This document shows, in pieces, positions 25,440-34,277 of a stretch of 64,000 nt of DNA. Source of the DNA: Myxococcales bacterium (GTDB lineage Bacteria; Myxococcota; Myxococcia; Myxococcales; Myxococcaceae); contig PMBV01000529.1 in the NCBI GenBank assembly GCA_003153055.1, positions 17,373 to 81,372 on the forward strand. The letters run 5' to 3'. The position numbers and the translations under genes are program-made. The notes beneath the pieces were generated by a model. It searched no databases. It saw only the letters and a list, made by a program, of their open reading frames with translations, and was not told the origin of the DNA. How positions within the stretch are numbered: the stretch's first letter is position 1; each line of letters starts with the position of its first letter.

Positions 25440-26711
25440 TCAGAACGAGTTCATCCACGTCCACACGTCTTGGGGGACCCAGGTGCACGGGCACGAGGTC
25501 GAGCAGGTCTTGGGTGGCGTCGCGCACGAATTGTAGACATCTGGGGTGCCGTCCACGATGGCGTTGCCGTGGCCAGACTGGTGCACGCACCAGCGGAGCG
25601 GGTGCCCTGTCGAGCAGCCGGCGTAGTCAGTGCAGACATGCCCACCGGTGCTCAAGTACGGGGGGCCTTTGGGGGGCTGGGGCGGGTTCTGTGCTGTGCA
25701 ACTGTTGTTCTTGACGAACTTGTCACGCATTGGCTTGGCCCCGTCTATGGTACACGTACCATCATCCAGGCCCGCCATCTGCCAGTAGGCGATGGGGTCG
25801 TTGCCGTTGTCGCAGCCGCTGAGCTGAGCGCCTTCGTAGATGGCGACTCCCTTGAAGACCTTGGCGCGCGAGCAAGCGATGGAGTAGCTCATGCCTCCGC
25901 CGTAGCTGAACCCATTGGCGAAGATGTGCTTCTTGTCGACGCAGTAGTTGTCCTCGATGAGCTTCACCATGTCGTCGACGAACTTGAGGTCCGCGCCACC
26001 GCCGTTCCCCCAGCCGTTGCCGTTGCCCTGGGGCGCGACGAAGATGGCGCCGTTTTTCGACAGCTTCTGGAGCCCGAAGTGGGACGAGATGTACCCATTC
26101 GAGCCACCGGTATCGACGTCTTTGGACGTGCCTCCATTCCAGTGAAATCCGAAGACCAGCCAATACGGGTGATTCTTGTCGTAGTTGTCGGGGAGCCTCA
26201 TCGCGAAGCCGCGACCATTGATCGTCACGTAGCCACCGGCGCCGTTGCCGACGTCCTGGCCCGACTCGCCGGGGACCGTCCCGAAGGTCACGGTCGAGGT
26301 CTTGCCGCACCCCACGCTGGGATCGCCGTCGCCGGAGTTATCGGGCGTGCCTGCGTCTCGTGGCGCCCCACCACCAGCGCCCCCGGAGCCACCAACACCG
26401 CCCGTGCCTCCTCCGCCACCACCCGTGCCTCCTCCGCCGCCGACCCTGCCTCCTCCGCTACCGACCGTGCCTCCCCCGCCACCGACCGTGCCTCCTCCAC
26501 CACCGACCGTGCCTCCTCCACCACCGACCGTGCCTCCTCCGCCGGGGCCCCCAGCGGTGTGACCGGCGTCGCGCGTCCGGCTGCTCCCGCCGTCGCCTTC
26601 GAAGTCCAGCCCAAGGCCGCACGCCATCATCGTGGGCAGCCAGAGGGCAGCGAGAAGGGTCCGCGAAACGCGGTGGGTGCTCCGTCTGCGGCCGTGAACG
26701 ACGCGATTCAT
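25440..26711 (-). CDS. CE1-like (feruloyl esterase type) lipoprotein with poly-Gly linker
   Basis: 423 residues; AGGAGGACGG precedes the ATG. The lipobox Cys lies in TMMACG. A ~90-residue linker contains GGGGGTV repeats. The catalytic domain starts near CGKTSTVTFG with RLPDNYDKNHPYWLVFGFHW, followed by nucleophile elbow NGFSYGGGMS and a C-terminal His in HQSGHG. Many cysteines (CSTGHPLRWCV, CSTSCPC) suggest disulfides. The layout matches bacterial feruloyl and PHB-depolymerase-type esterases. It probably removes ferulate or acetyl esters from arabinoxylan. It is divergent from the GH127 gene across 255 bp, a likely shared control region. Confidence 0.85.
   Translation of the reverse strand: MNRVVHGRRRSTHRVSRTLLAALWLPTMMACGLGLDFEGDGGSSRTRDAGHTAGGPGGGGTVGGGGGTVGGGGGTVGGGGGTVGSGGGRVGGGGGTGGGGGGTGGVGGSGGAGGGAPRDAGTPDNSGDGDPSVGCGKTSTVTFGTVPGESGQDVGNGAGGYVTINGRGFAMRLPDNYDKNHPYWLVFGFHWNGGTSKDVDTGGSNGYISSHFGLQKLSKNGAIFVAPQGNGNGWGNGGGADLKFVDDMVKLIEDNYCVDKKHIFANGFSYGGGMSYSIACSRAKVFKGVAIYEGAQLSGCDNGNDPIAYWQMAGLDDGTCTIDGAKPMRDKFVKNNSCTAQNPPQPPKGPPYLSTGGHVCTDYAGCSTGHPLRWCVHQSGHGNAIVDGTPDVYNSCATPPKTCSTSCPCTWVPQDVWTWMNSF
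26407..26532 (-). repeat. 21-bp tandem repeat coding the poly-Gly linker
   Basis: Six in-frame copies of a 21-nt unit, read on the plus strand as variants of CCTCCTCCGCCACCGACCGTG, encode HGGGGGT-like linker steps (GGGGGTV) in the CE1-like esterase. A degenerate seventh copy follows. Unit number should vary between strains by slippage without breaking the frame. Confidence 0.8.
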
Positions 26712-26966
26712 CCGTCCTCCTGGTTCAACGTCGATGCGAGGAGCTGGCTCGGGTAGTCGCTCCGCGGACGTTGAGTGAGCTAGGAGTGCGAAAGCCTCGA
26801 GAGCGGGTCAAAGCACCGGCGCAGGCCCGCGAAAGCCCGAGGAATCTGAACGAATTCGGGTGACTCGGCGCGCTCTCGCGTGCGGGTGACGCCAGGGGGT
26901 ATGACCCGACGAGGTCCCGGCTCACATCCTCTCCTAGGTGAACGAGAAGAAGAAACGGGAGGGTCG

Positions 26967-29222
26967 ATGAGGAACCGGCCTCACGCGTGGGTCTCCCTGC
27001 TCGCGGCCGGCCTCGCTTGGTCCGCCGTCGCCGCCCCGGCCTCGGTGGAGAAGCTCGAGGAGTTCGACCTCGACAAGGTGCGGATCACCGACCCCAGCTA
27101 CAAGAACCTGTTCGACAAGAACATCCAGTACCTCCTCAGGCTGGACCCGGACCGCCTGGTGGCCGCCTTCAAAGCGGTCTCCGAAGGGCGAGACCCGGCG
27201 TCGGATGCCAACCTCTACGGGGGTTGGGAGGGCGGCTGGAGCCTGCTCCGCGGCCACACCCTCGGCCACTACCTGTCGGCGATGGCACGGGCCTACAAGC
27301 AGACCAAGGGGACCAGCCAGGGTGATGCCATCGCCCAGAAGCTCGACTCCACCATCGGGCAGCTCAAGGTGTTTCAAGACAAGAACCCCAAGGGCTACCT
27401 GTTCGGCTCGCCCGAGTCGCACTTCGATGTCATCGAGGGGAAGGCCTCGGGCTCGAGCTGGGCCCCCTGGTACACGATGCACAAGATCCTCGCCGGGCTG
27501 CTCGATGTCTACGAGTTCGAGGGAAACCCGACCGCGCTGGCGGTGGCGAGCAAGCTGGGTGATTGGGCCTACACCCGGAGCTCGAGCTGGGACGCCGGCC
27601 TCCGCTCGAGAGTCCTTGGCGTGGAGTACGGTGGAATGAACGACTGCCTGTACGAGCTGTACCGGCAGACCAACAACCCCAACCACCTCGCCGCGGCCCA
27701 CGCGTTCGACGAGGACACGCTGTTCACCCCCATCTCCAACGGCACTGACATTCTCAATGGGCTCCACGCCAATACGCAGTTCCCCAAGTTCATCGGCGCG
27801 CTGAATCGCTACCGGACCCTGGGGAGCGGTGAGACGCTCTACTACACGGCGGCGAAGCAGCTCTGGACCATGGTCGTGCACGACCACACCTACGTCACCG
27901 GGGGCAACAGCGAGCTCGAGCACTTCGGCCCAGCCGGAAAGCTCGACTCGACGCGCGACAACACCAACAACGAGTCGTGCAACTCGTACAACATGCTGAA
28001 GCTCACCCGGGAGCTCTTCAAAATCACCGGCGACGTCAAGTACGCCGACTTCTACGAGCGATCGCACATCAATGAAGTCCTCTCGGCCGTCAACCCCACC
28101 AACGCGATGACGACGTACTTCAAACCGATGGGGACTGGGTACTTCAAGGCCTTCGGCACCGAGGACACGACCTTCTGGTGCTGCAACGGCACCGGCATGG
28201 AGAACTACGCCAAGCTCAACGACAGCCTCTACTTCCACGACGCGACCGACCTGTATGTGAACCTGTACGTCAGCTCGACCGTCGCGTGGGATGCTCGGGG
28301 CCTCACGCTGAGCCAGACGACGGACCTTCCAAATTCCAGCACCGTGGCCTTCTCCATCACCCAGGCGCCCACCGGCGCGGTGAAGCTCAAGCTCCGGAGA
28401 CCGTCGTGGACCCCGTACTGTCAATTCCCGACGGTCACGGTCAACGGCCAGCGGGCCAACGCCCCGGAGGTCAACGGCTACCTCGAGGTCAACCGGGTGT
28501 GGAAGGCTGGCGACCAGCTCCGGCTCACCCTCCCGATGGAGGTTCAGGTGTCGCGGTTGCCAGACAACCCCTCGCAGGTCGCCTTCTCCTACGGCCCGGT
28601 GGTGCTCAGCGCCGGCCTGGGCACCGAGCGAATGGTGTCGGAGGGGCAATGGTCTTCTATCAAAGCCACCATTCCGGCCGGGGTGGTCATCCAAGACACC
28701 ATCCGCATCAACTCCGGTACGACGGTGAACGACTGGCTGGCGAACATCAACTCCAACCTGGTGAGGACGCCGGGGAAGCTCGAGTTCACCCTCAAGAACA
28801 CCGACTCCGACACCAAGCTCGCCTTCACACCGCACTACCAACGGTACGCGGATCGCTACGGAATTTACTTCAAGCTCGACGGGCAATCTGGAGCTGCGCC
28901 GGCGGTGGACGCGGGGGTGTGCACACCACCCGATGCCGGGTCTGACTTCGAGCCGACGGACACGGACGCCGGCCTGCCGCCCCGGCCTGACGCGGGCCTT
29001 CCTCCGGTGAATGGGCCCGATGGCGGCTCGGACCCCGGTCACGACTCGCAGGGCAAAGGCGGCGGAAGTGGCGGAAGTGGTGGCGGTGGTGGCGGCGGAG
29101 CAGGCCACGAGCCGGTGACGGGCGCGTCCTGTCAAGCGTCCAATGGTCTCGCTGGCCTCTGGCTCAGCGGCGCGCTCCTGCTCGCCAGCCGCCGCCGTGG
29201 CAGTCGTCGCTCGAGGTGCTGA
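26967..29222 (+). CDS. GH127 beta-L-arabinofuranosidase-like enzyme (DUF1680) with MYXO-CTERM tail
   Basis: 751 residues; GGGAGGGTCG precedes the ATG at 26967. A signal peptide (WVSLLAAGLAWSAVAAPA) leads into the GH127 domain. FDKNIQYLLRLDPDRL and GWEGGWSLLRGHTLGHYLSAMA are typical. The catalytic metal site is visible as NESCNSYN (Glu and Cys) and FWCCNGTGMENY (paired Cys), matching the Zn-coordinating Glu/Cys set and nucleophilic Cys of bifidobacterial HypBA1. After about residue 640 a Pro/Asp/Gly-rich linker and a Cys-helix-RRR tail mark a MYXO-CTERM anchor. It should remove beta-L-arabinofuranose residues. Confidence 0.9.
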   Translation: MRNRPHAWVSLLAAGLAWSAVAAPASVEKLEEFDLDKVRITDPSYKNLFDKNIQYLLRLDPDRLVAAFKAVSEGRDPASDANLYGGWEGGWSLLRGHTLGHYLSAMARAYKQTKGTSQGDAIAQKLDSTIGQLKVFQDKNPKGYLFGSPESHFDVIEGKASGSSWAPWYTMHKILAGLLDVYEFEGNPTALAVASKLGDWAYTRSSSWDAGLRSRVLGVEYGGMNDCLYELYRQTNNPNHLAAAHAFDEDTLFTPISNGTDILNGLHANTQFPKFIGALNRYRTLGSGETLYYTAAKQLWTMVVHDHTYVTGGNSELEHFGPAGKLDSTRDNTNNESCNSYNMLKLTRELFKITGDVKYADFYERSHINEVLSAVNPTNAMTTYFKPMGTGYFKAFGTEDTTFWCCNGTGMENYAKLNDSLYFHDATDLYVNLYVSSTVAWDARGLTLSQTTDLPNSSTVAFSITQAPTGAVKLKLRRPSWTPYCQFPTVTVNGQRANAPEVNGYLEVNRVWKAGDQLRLTLPMEVQVSRLPDNPSQVAFSYGPVVLSAGLGTERMVSEGQWSSIKATIPAGVVIQDTIRINSGTTVNDWLANINSNLVRTPGKLEFTLKNTDSDTKLAFTPHYQRYADRYGIYFKLDGQSGAAPAVDAGVCTPPDAGSDFEPTDTDAGLPPRPDAGLPPVNGPDGGSDPGHDSQGKGGGSGGSGGGGGGGAGHEPVTGASCQASNGLAGLWLSGALLLASRRRGSRRSRC

Positions 29223-29347
29223 GTCAAACCAAGCTCGAGGCAGTCGACGGCCAGGCCCGCCGCCACAATGCGCGCTTCACGTGTCGTCGAGGAACTCCCG
29301 CCGGGCGATTCGAGCCCGCATGCGCCCCCGCGGAGCAGGCGTCAGCG

Positions 29348-29656
29348 TCACCGCCGACGAGCGAACGGCAGCAGCGCCCGGCGCGCGTCCTTGTGCACTT
29401 TGAACACCCGCTCCTTGATGGGTGAGCTGGTGACGAAATCGGCGTAGGCCCCCTCGAGGGCCGAGCGAAACAGCGCGCGGGAGCCGTCGTCGTCGACCCC
29501 GTCGAGCGGGGTGCGGTGGAGCGACTCGGCCATGCGCCGGAGAATATGGAGCCGCGCCCGGTTCAGCACGAGCGGGTCGAAGTCCACCTCGAGGTAGCGG
29601 AAGAAGTCTTCCGCGGCGCTCAGCTTCTTCAAATCTTCAGCGACGGCCACTGGCAT
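29348..29656 (-). CDS. nifW: Nitrogenase-stabilising protein NifW
   Basis: 102 residues. [28 protein letters not shown] is the NifW signature, followed by a helical region and a basic C terminus ([11 protein letters not shown]). NifW is linked to protecting or maturing the MoFe protein under oxygen. The start overlaps the end of nifV by 20 bp, so it is the last gene of the minus-strand nif operon. It faces the GH127 gene across 125 bp in which I see no gene. Confidence 0.88.
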   Translation of the reverse strand: MPVAVAEDLKKLSAAEDFFRYLEVDFDPLVLNRARLHILRRMAESLHRTPLDGVDDDGSRALFRSALEGAYADFVTSSPIKERVFKVHKDARRALLPFARRR

Positions 29657-30788
29657 CCTCCCATGTCTCGGCGAGTGCTTCCTGGTACATCCGCAACAAG
29701 TCTTTCCCCTCGACCGCGCGCTTGGTGGCGATGGCCCGGGCCCGAACCCGGTCGAGCACGCCCGGCAGCAACAGCTCGTCGACGTCGACCCCGAGCGTCC
29801 TCAGCGCGTGGCGCAGCGAGGCGCGACCGGAGTGCTTGCCCATGACGATTTCTCGCTCCCGCCCAAAAGGCGTGGGGCTCAGCGCTTCGTAGGTCGCCGG
29901 GTCTCTGAGCAGCCCGGCCACGTGAATGCCCGACTCGTGGGCGAAGACCGAGCGGCCGACGATGGACTTTCCCTCGGGAATGCTGCGGCACGCGGCCGTC
30001 GCTACCAGCTCAGCCAGCCCGCACAGCCGAGACGCGAGCACGTTCGTCGTCCATGTGGAGAGCCGAGGCAGCGCCGTCACCACCTCCTCGAGCGCGGCGT
30101 TGCCCGCCCGCTCGCCCAGCCCCAGCACACAGACGCTCATCGAGCTCGCCCCGCCTCGCACCGCGGCCAGCGTGTTCGCCGTGGCCAGCCCGAGGTCGTC
30201 GTGCCCGTGGAACTCCAGCTCGAGGTCACTGTGGGCTCGCAGCCGCTCGAAGACGCTGGCCGCCCCGAAGGGGTCCAGCACGCTCACGGTGTCGGCATAG
30301 CGAAAGCGATGGGCCCCCGCCCGAGCCGCCGTCTCCATCGCCTCGAGGACGAAGTCCTGGTCGGCACGGCTCGCGTCCTCGCCTCCCACCGCCACCTTGA
30401 AGCCCCTATCGAGGGCCAGGCGCACCACCCGGGCGATGCGGGCCAGCACCGCCGGCCGACCGCCCTGCAGCTTGGCGGCGATCTGTCGATCCGACAGGGG
30501 CACCGAGAGGTTGATTCGAGTGAGCCCCGTCTGCGCCGCCGCCTCGACGTCGGACTCGGTCATTCGCCCCCACGCGATGGCCTGGGCGCGCTCGAGCACC
30601 GAGCCCACCGCCGCGATGGCGTCGATCTCCGCGTGCCCCATGGCAGGGATGCCCGCTTCAATCTCATCGACCCCGGCGGCCTCGAGCGCCCGCGCGATGG
30701 CGACCTTCTCTTTCAGCGAGAACGCCACCCCAGGAGCCTGCTCCCCGTCGCGCAAGGTGCTGTCATTGACGACAATGGTCGTGCTCAC
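29637..30788 (-). CDS. nifV: Homocitrate synthase NifV
   Basis: 383 residues from a GTG inside the nifS stop codon. [21 protein letters not shown] is split by the catalytic Arg-Asp pair; [10 protein letters not shown] and [16 protein letters not shown] (metal-binding HxH) are diagnostic of the homocitrate/isopropylmalate synthase family. Length and the LRDGEQ start fit NifV rather than the longer LeuA. NifV condenses 2-oxoglutarate and acetyl-CoA to homocitrate, the organic ligand of FeMo-co. Its presence argues for a molybdenum nitrogenase with normal cofactor in this organism. Lysine-pathway homocitrate synthase is the alternative, made unlikely by the nif neighbours. Confidence 0.92.
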   Translation of the reverse strand: MSTTIVVNDSTLRDGEQAPGVAFSLKEKVAIARALEAAGVDEIEAGIPAMGHAEIDAIAAVGSVLERAQAIAWGRMTESDVEAAAQTGLTRINLSVPLSDRQIAAKLQGGRPAVLARIARVVRLALDRGFKVAVGGEDASRADQDFVLEAMETAARAGAHRFRYADTVSVLDPFGAASVFERLRAHSDLELEFHGHDDLGLATANTLAAVRGGASSMSVCVLGLGERAGNAALEEVVTALPRLSTWTTNVLASRLCGLAELVATAACRSIPEGKSIVGRSVFAHESGIHVAGLLRDPATYEALSPTPFGREREIVMGKHSGRASLRHALRTLGVDVDELLLPGVLDRVRARAIATKRAVEGKDLLRMYQEALAETWEDASGRR

Positions 30789-31987
30789 GCTGGCTGGCTC
30801 CCGTACTGCGACGAAAACCCCTGCGAGCTCTCCGTTGGCCGAGGCTTCCGCAGCGACTCTATCAGCCGCGGCAGCACTTCGAGCACCCGGTCGATTTCTC
30901 CATCGGAGTTGTCCTTGGACAAGGAGAACCGGATGGCCCCCATGGCCATGGCGAGGGGCACGCGCATGGCGCGAAGCACGTGCGACGCCTCGTTCAGGCC
31001 CGACGCGCAGGCGGCCCCGGACGCCACGGCGATGCCCAGGCGGCTGAGCAGCTCGACCGCCGCCTCGCCATCGACCCGCTCGAAGGAGATGTTGCTGGTG
31101 TTGCCGAGGCGCGTCGAGACCGCTCCGTTGACCCGGCTGCGCGGTATTCGCTCGAGGAGGCCTGCTTCGAGGCGGTCGCGCAGAGCCCGCACTCGATGCT
31201 CGTCTTCGAAGCCCTGCATCGCCAGCTCGGCCGCCTTGCCGAAGCCGACGATGCCCGGCACGTTCTCGGTTCCTGCCCGGCGTCCGCGTTCTTGCTTCCC
31301 TCCACGGAGCGAAGGGTGAAACCGCAGGCCCTTCTTCACGTACAGCGCGCCCACTCCTTTGGGGCCATGGAGCTTGTGAGCCGTCAGCGAGAGCAGGTCG
31401 ATGGCGGTCGCCTTGACGTCCATCGCGACGCGCCCCGCCGCCTGCACCGCGTCGACATGAAAAAGGGCGCCCGCCTGGTGGGCGAGCTCGGCGAGGAGTG
31501 CCACGTCGTGCAAGGTGCCTGTCTCATTGTTGGCCCACATCACTGACGCCAGCGCGGTGCGGGTCGAGAGCACTCGTCGGTAGGCGTCGAGGTCGATCTG
31601 CCCGTTGCCATCGACCGGCACGAAGTGGACCTTGATGGCCCTCGTGGCCTCGAGGTGCTTCGCGGTGACGAGGAGAGAGGGGTGCTCCACGGCCGAGACG
31701 ACGAGCTCGCTCCGCCCGCTGGCCGAGCCCGCCGCGAGCGCCGAGTGCACCGCGCTATGGTTCGACTCGGTAGCACCCGAGGTGAAGAGAATCTCTTCGT
31801 CGGCCCGCGCGCCGATCAGCGCCTGCACCGCTCTGCGCGCCGCCTGCACCGCCTTCGCCGCGACGGCGCCTGCTCCATGGGCCGACGAGGCGTTGCCGTA
31901 GTGCTCCAGGAAGTACGGCACCATGGTCGCTAGCACCTCAGCGTCGACCCGCGTCGTCGCGTTGTTGTCGAGGTAGATGAGGCTCAT
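30785..31987 (-). CDS. nifS: Cysteine desulfurase NifS
   Basis: 400 residues from the ATG at 31987, overlapping the nifU stop. The N terminus [15 protein letters not shown] is typical. The PLP lysine is Lys205 in [11 protein letters not shown]; the catalytic cysteine is Cys327 in [19 protein letters not shown] is the PLP phosphate site. NifS takes sulfur from cysteine for Fe-S assembly on NifU. An IscS role is possible in principle, but placement between nifU and nifV and the NifA-type promoter upstream support NifS. Confidence 0.93.
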   Translation of the reverse strand: MSLIYLDNNATTRVDAEVLATMVPYFLEHYGNASSAHGAGAVAAKAVQAARRAVQALIGARADEEILFTSGATESNHSAVHSALAAGSASGRSELVVSAVEHPSLLVTAKHLEATRAIKVHFVPVDGNGQIDLDAYRRVLSTRTALASVMWANNETGTLHDVALLAELAHQAGALFHVDAVQAAGRVAMDVKATAIDLLSLTAHKLHGPKGVGALYVKKGLRFHPSLRGGKQERGRRAGTENVPGIVGFGKAAELAMQGFEDEHRVRALRDRLEAGLLERIPRSRVNGAVSTRLGNTSNISFERVDGEAAVELLSRLGIAVASGAACASGLNEASHVLRAMRVPLAMAMGAIRFSLSKDNSDGEIDRVLEVLPRLIESLRKPRPTESSQGFSSQYGSQPA

Positions 31988-32250
31988 GGCTCGTACCCCG
32001 GCGGCACCGGGATGACTCGCACCAACTGATTGAGCTCCTTCATCAGCCTCGCCTGGAGCCCTTGCACCGTCGCCCCCGCCAGCTGACACCCGACGCACGC
32101 GCCCGTCATGCGCACCAGCACGCGATCAGCCTCGACCTTCACCAGCTCGCAATCTCCACCGTCCGCTTGGAAGGTCGGTCGCAGCTCGGCGATGACCGCT
32201 TCGATCTGCTTCACCTTCTCTGGAGTGTCGAGGGGTCGCTTGACCCGCAC
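31984..32250 (-). CDS. nifU: NifU-like Fe-S scaffold, C-terminal (Nfu) domain only
   Basis: I place the start at the GTG at 32250 (88 residues). The longest frame begins at 32415, but a sigma54 promoter lies inside that frame at 32321-32336 and a NifA site covers its ATG, so the longer start cannot be used from this promoter. The GTG has GGAGAG ten bases upstream and the protein then begins just before the Nfu domain (LDTPEKVKQIEAVIAELRP), with the cluster-binding pair CVGC. The N-terminal IscU-like and ferredoxin domains of full NifU are absent. It should carry Fe-S clusters to nitrogenase proteins, fed by NifS. Confidence 0.85.
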   Translation of the reverse strand: MRVKRPLDTPEKVKQIEAVIAELRPTFQADGGDCELVKVEADRVLVRMTGACVGCQLAGATVQGLQARLMKELNQLVRVIPVPPGYEP

Positions 32251-32320
32251 CGCTGATCCACTCTCCGTACGAACCGGAACTCCGTAGCCCGCTGCGTCAT
32301 CGGCCATAGTCGTGACTGAG

Positions 32321-32336
32321 AGCAACCCTTGCGCCA
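32321..32336 (-). promoter_or_regulatory. Sigma54 (-24/-12) promoter of nifUSVW
   Basis: On the minus strand the sequence reads TGGCGCAAGGGTTGCT: GG and GC separated by exactly 10 bases, with TGGC and TTGC cores. Transcription would start near 32310, giving a ~60-base leader to the GTG at 32250. A NifA-type site lies about 96 bp upstream of that start. Confidence 0.85.
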
Positions 32337-32398
32337 ATTCGTAACCACCTGAAACCTGGACTGTCGGCTTTCTTACCTCCACAACCTTTCCTTCACTT

Positions 32399-32414
32399 TG
32401 TCGGGTTGCCGACA
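32399..32414. promoter_or_regulatory. NifA upstream activator site (TGT-N10-ACA)
   Basis: TGTCGGGTTGCCGACA is a perfect palindrome in its outer six bases and matches the NifA consensus TGT-N10-ACA. Its centre is about 96 bp upstream of the predicted nifU start of transcription, the normal enhancer distance. It also lies ~145 bp upstream of nifA and could serve both directions. Confidence 0.85.
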
Positions 32415-32551
32415 TGACAATTGACGAAAGTTCAGCTTAATATTGCTTCGTGGAAATCCCAATGCGCGTAACGAGGAACAAATAGAACGATGTTTACGCT
32501 TAATCGCGCTCAGTTTAAGACAGCGTCCTTCATGGCCCGGAGGGGGAGCCC

Positions 32552-34153
32552 ATGAGCGCGCTGGAAGGGACCGAAGCACCGACGTCTCGGCCGCGGGCGG
32601 ACATCGCATTGCTGACGGTGTACGAGCTGTCGAAGCTCCTCACGACGCCTGATCGCCTCGAGGTGATGCTGGGGCGCGTGCTGGAGCTGTTGGCGAGCTT
32701 TCTCGACATGCGCCATGGGCTCATCGCCCTGCTCGATGACGAAGGGAGCCCGGAGGCGGTCATCGGCGTCGGGTGGACCGAGGCGCGGGCCGAGAAGTTC
32801 CGCGACGAGCTGCCCGAGCTGGCCATCGCCGACGTGGTGAAGACCAAGGCACCGGTGGTGGTGGACAGCGTTCGGGGTCACGCGTGGTTCCCCGCCAGTG
32901 GAATGAGCGAGTGGCCGAGCGAGGCCGACGTCGCGTTTCTCGGTGTGCCCATCGAGGATCGCGGCGAGCTCATCGGGACGCTCAGCGTGGAGCGCAATCG
33001 TCACCGGCCCGTGCCCTTCGACGAAGACGTGCGGCTCCTCAGCATGATCGCCAACATGGTGGGCCAGGCCGTGCGGCTGCAGCGGCTCATCTCGAAGGAT
33101 CGAGAGCGGCTCATCGAGGAGCAGGCTCGCCTCGGCAAGCTCCTCGAGCACGCTGGCGCCGCGCGGCCGCTGAGCGAGACCGGCATCGTGGGTGACAGCC
33201 CGGCCATTCGCCTGGTCAGCGAGAAGCTGCGCATCGTGGCCAAGAGCAACTCCACGGTGCTGCTGCGCGGTGAGTCGGGCACCGGCAAGGAGCTGTTCGC
33301 TCAGGCGCTGCACCGCCTCTCGCCTCGCAAGGACAAGCCCTTCATCGCCGTCAACTGCGCCGCGCTGCCCGAGACGGTGCTCGAGAGCGAGCTGTTCGGC
33401 CACGAGAAGGGGGCCTTCACCAACGCCGGGGCGATGCGCCGGGGCCGCTTCGAGCTGGCCGATGGGGGCACGCTGTTCCTCGATGAGATTGGCGACATCT
33501 CTCCAGCCTTTCAGGCCAAGCTCCTGCGCGTGCTCCAGGAGGGCGAGCTTGAGCGGGTGGGCGGGAGCGCCACCATTCGCGTTGACGTGAGGCTGGTGGC
33601 GGCCACCAACCGCGACCTGGAAGAGGCGGTGGCGCGCGGTGCGTTCCGGGCCGACCTCTATTACCGCATCAGCGTGGTGCCCATCTTCCTCCCGCCGTTG
33701 CGCTCGAGGAAGGCCGACATCGCGCCCTTGGCCCGGGAGTTTCTCCGCCGCTTCAACGAAGAGCACGAGACCCAGCTCGCCCTCGATGAAGGTGCCCTGG
33801 GCGTGCTCCACGCGTGCAACTTCCCCGGCAACGTGCGGGAGCTGGAGAACTGCGTGCGTCGCACCGCGACCTTCGCGCGGAGTTTGGTGCTCGGGCCGGC
33901 CGACTTCGCCTGCAAGCAAGACGAGTGTCTCTCGGCCACCCTGTGGCGTCAGCCGGTGCCGGTGTCGCACGCCCCGGCGGCGACCGCTCCGGCCCCTGTC
34001 GGCGAGAGCGACAAGACCGAGCGAGAGCGACTCATCGAGGCGATGGAGTCGGCTGGCTGGGTGCAGGCCCGCGCGGCTCGTCTCCTGGGGCTCACTCCTC
34101 GGCAGATCGGCTACGCGCTGAAGAAGCACAACGTGCCCATCAAGAAGTTCTAG
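32552..34153 (+). CDS. nifA: Nif-specific sigma54 activator NifA
   Basis: 533 residues; a GGAGGGGGAG ribosome site precedes the ATG. Domains: GAF (about 15-175), AAA+ (about 200-450), Fis-type HTH at the C terminus ([21 protein letters not shown]). Walker A is GESGTGKE (240-247) and Walker B lies in [11 protein letters not shown]. The sigma54-contact loop reads GAFTNA (287-292) where almost all family members have GAFTGA. Cysteines 422, 434, 454 and 459 form C-X11-C-X19-C-X4-C, the pattern of oxygen-sensitive NifA proteins of rhizobia. It is divergent from nifU and upstream of nifB, and its likely sites flank both operons. Confidence 0.95.
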   Translation: MSALEGTEAPTSRPRADIALLTVYELSKLLTTPDRLEVMLGRVLELLASFLDMRHGLIALLDDEGSPEAVIGVGWTEARAEKFRDELPELAIADVVKTKAPVVVDSVRGHAWFPASGMSEWPSEADVAFLGVPIEDRGELIGTLSVERNRHRPVPFDEDVRLLSMIANMVGQAVRLQRLISKDRERLIEEQARLGKLLEHAGAARPLSETGIVGDSPAIRLVSEKLRIVAKSNSTVLLRGESGTGKELFAQALHRLSPRKDKPFIAVNCAALPETVLESELFGHEKGAFTNAGAMRRGRFELADGGTLFLDEIGDISPAFQAKLLRVLQEGELERVGGSATIRVDVRLVAATNRDLEEAVARGAFRADLYYRISVVPIFLPPLRSRKADIAPLAREFLRRFNEEHETQLALDEGALGVLHACNFPGNVRELENCVRRTATFARSLVLGPADFACKQDECLSATLWRQPVPVSHAPAATAPAPVGESDKTERERLIEAMESAGWVQARAARLLGLTPRQIGYALKKHNVPIKKF

Positions 34154-34157
34154 TGGC

Positions 34158-34190
34158 TGTCGGAGACCCGACATTGTCGCGACCGCGACA
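34158..34190. promoter_or_regulatory. Tandem NifA sites upstream of nifB
   Basis: Two TGT-N10-ACA sites are separated by one base: TGTCGGAGACCCGACA (34158-34173) and TGTCGCGACCGCGACA (34175-34190). Both are perfect palindromes in the outer six bases. Their centres are ~95 and ~78 bp upstream of the predicted nifB transcription start. The first begins four bases after the nifA stop. Confidence 0.88.
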
Positions 34191-34234
34191 TGGGGAACGC
34201 TCGCCAACCTCGCGGTCTCTCTGGAGCCCAGTGC

Positions 34235-34250
34235 TGGTGCGGACCTTGCT
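34235..34250 (+). promoter_or_regulatory. Sigma54 (-24/-12) promoter of nifBZT
   Basis: TGGTGCGGACCTTGCT has GG and GC exactly 10 bases apart and a good TTGC -12 core; the -24 core is TGGT rather than TGGC. Transcription would start near 34261, giving a 17-base leader that contains AAGGAG and reaches the TTG start of nifB at 34278. Confidence 0.82.
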
Positions 34251-34277
34251 CAATGAGCCAGCTCACAAGGAGCCAGC

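Noticed and set aside
26407..26553. Short repeats as a CRISPR-like or regulatory array
   Set aside because: All copies are in frame inside the esterase gene and code a poly-Gly linker.
26934..29135. 733-residue open frame antisense to the GH127 gene
   Set aside because: It is a high-GC shadow frame: no ribosome site, Arg/Val/Gly-biased, no family signature, while the opposite strand has a full GH127 protein.
32251..32415. Longer NifU N terminus from the ATG at 32415
   Set aside because: This stretch contains the sigma54 promoter and the ATG overlaps the NifA site, and the added residues show no NifU-like domain.
32451..32466. Possible sigma54 promoter for nifA (TGGAAATCCCAATGCG)
   Set aside because: GG and GC have the right spacing but the -12 core is ATGC and the -24 core is TGGA; too weak to list as a promoter. 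Autoregulation of nifA stays possible.
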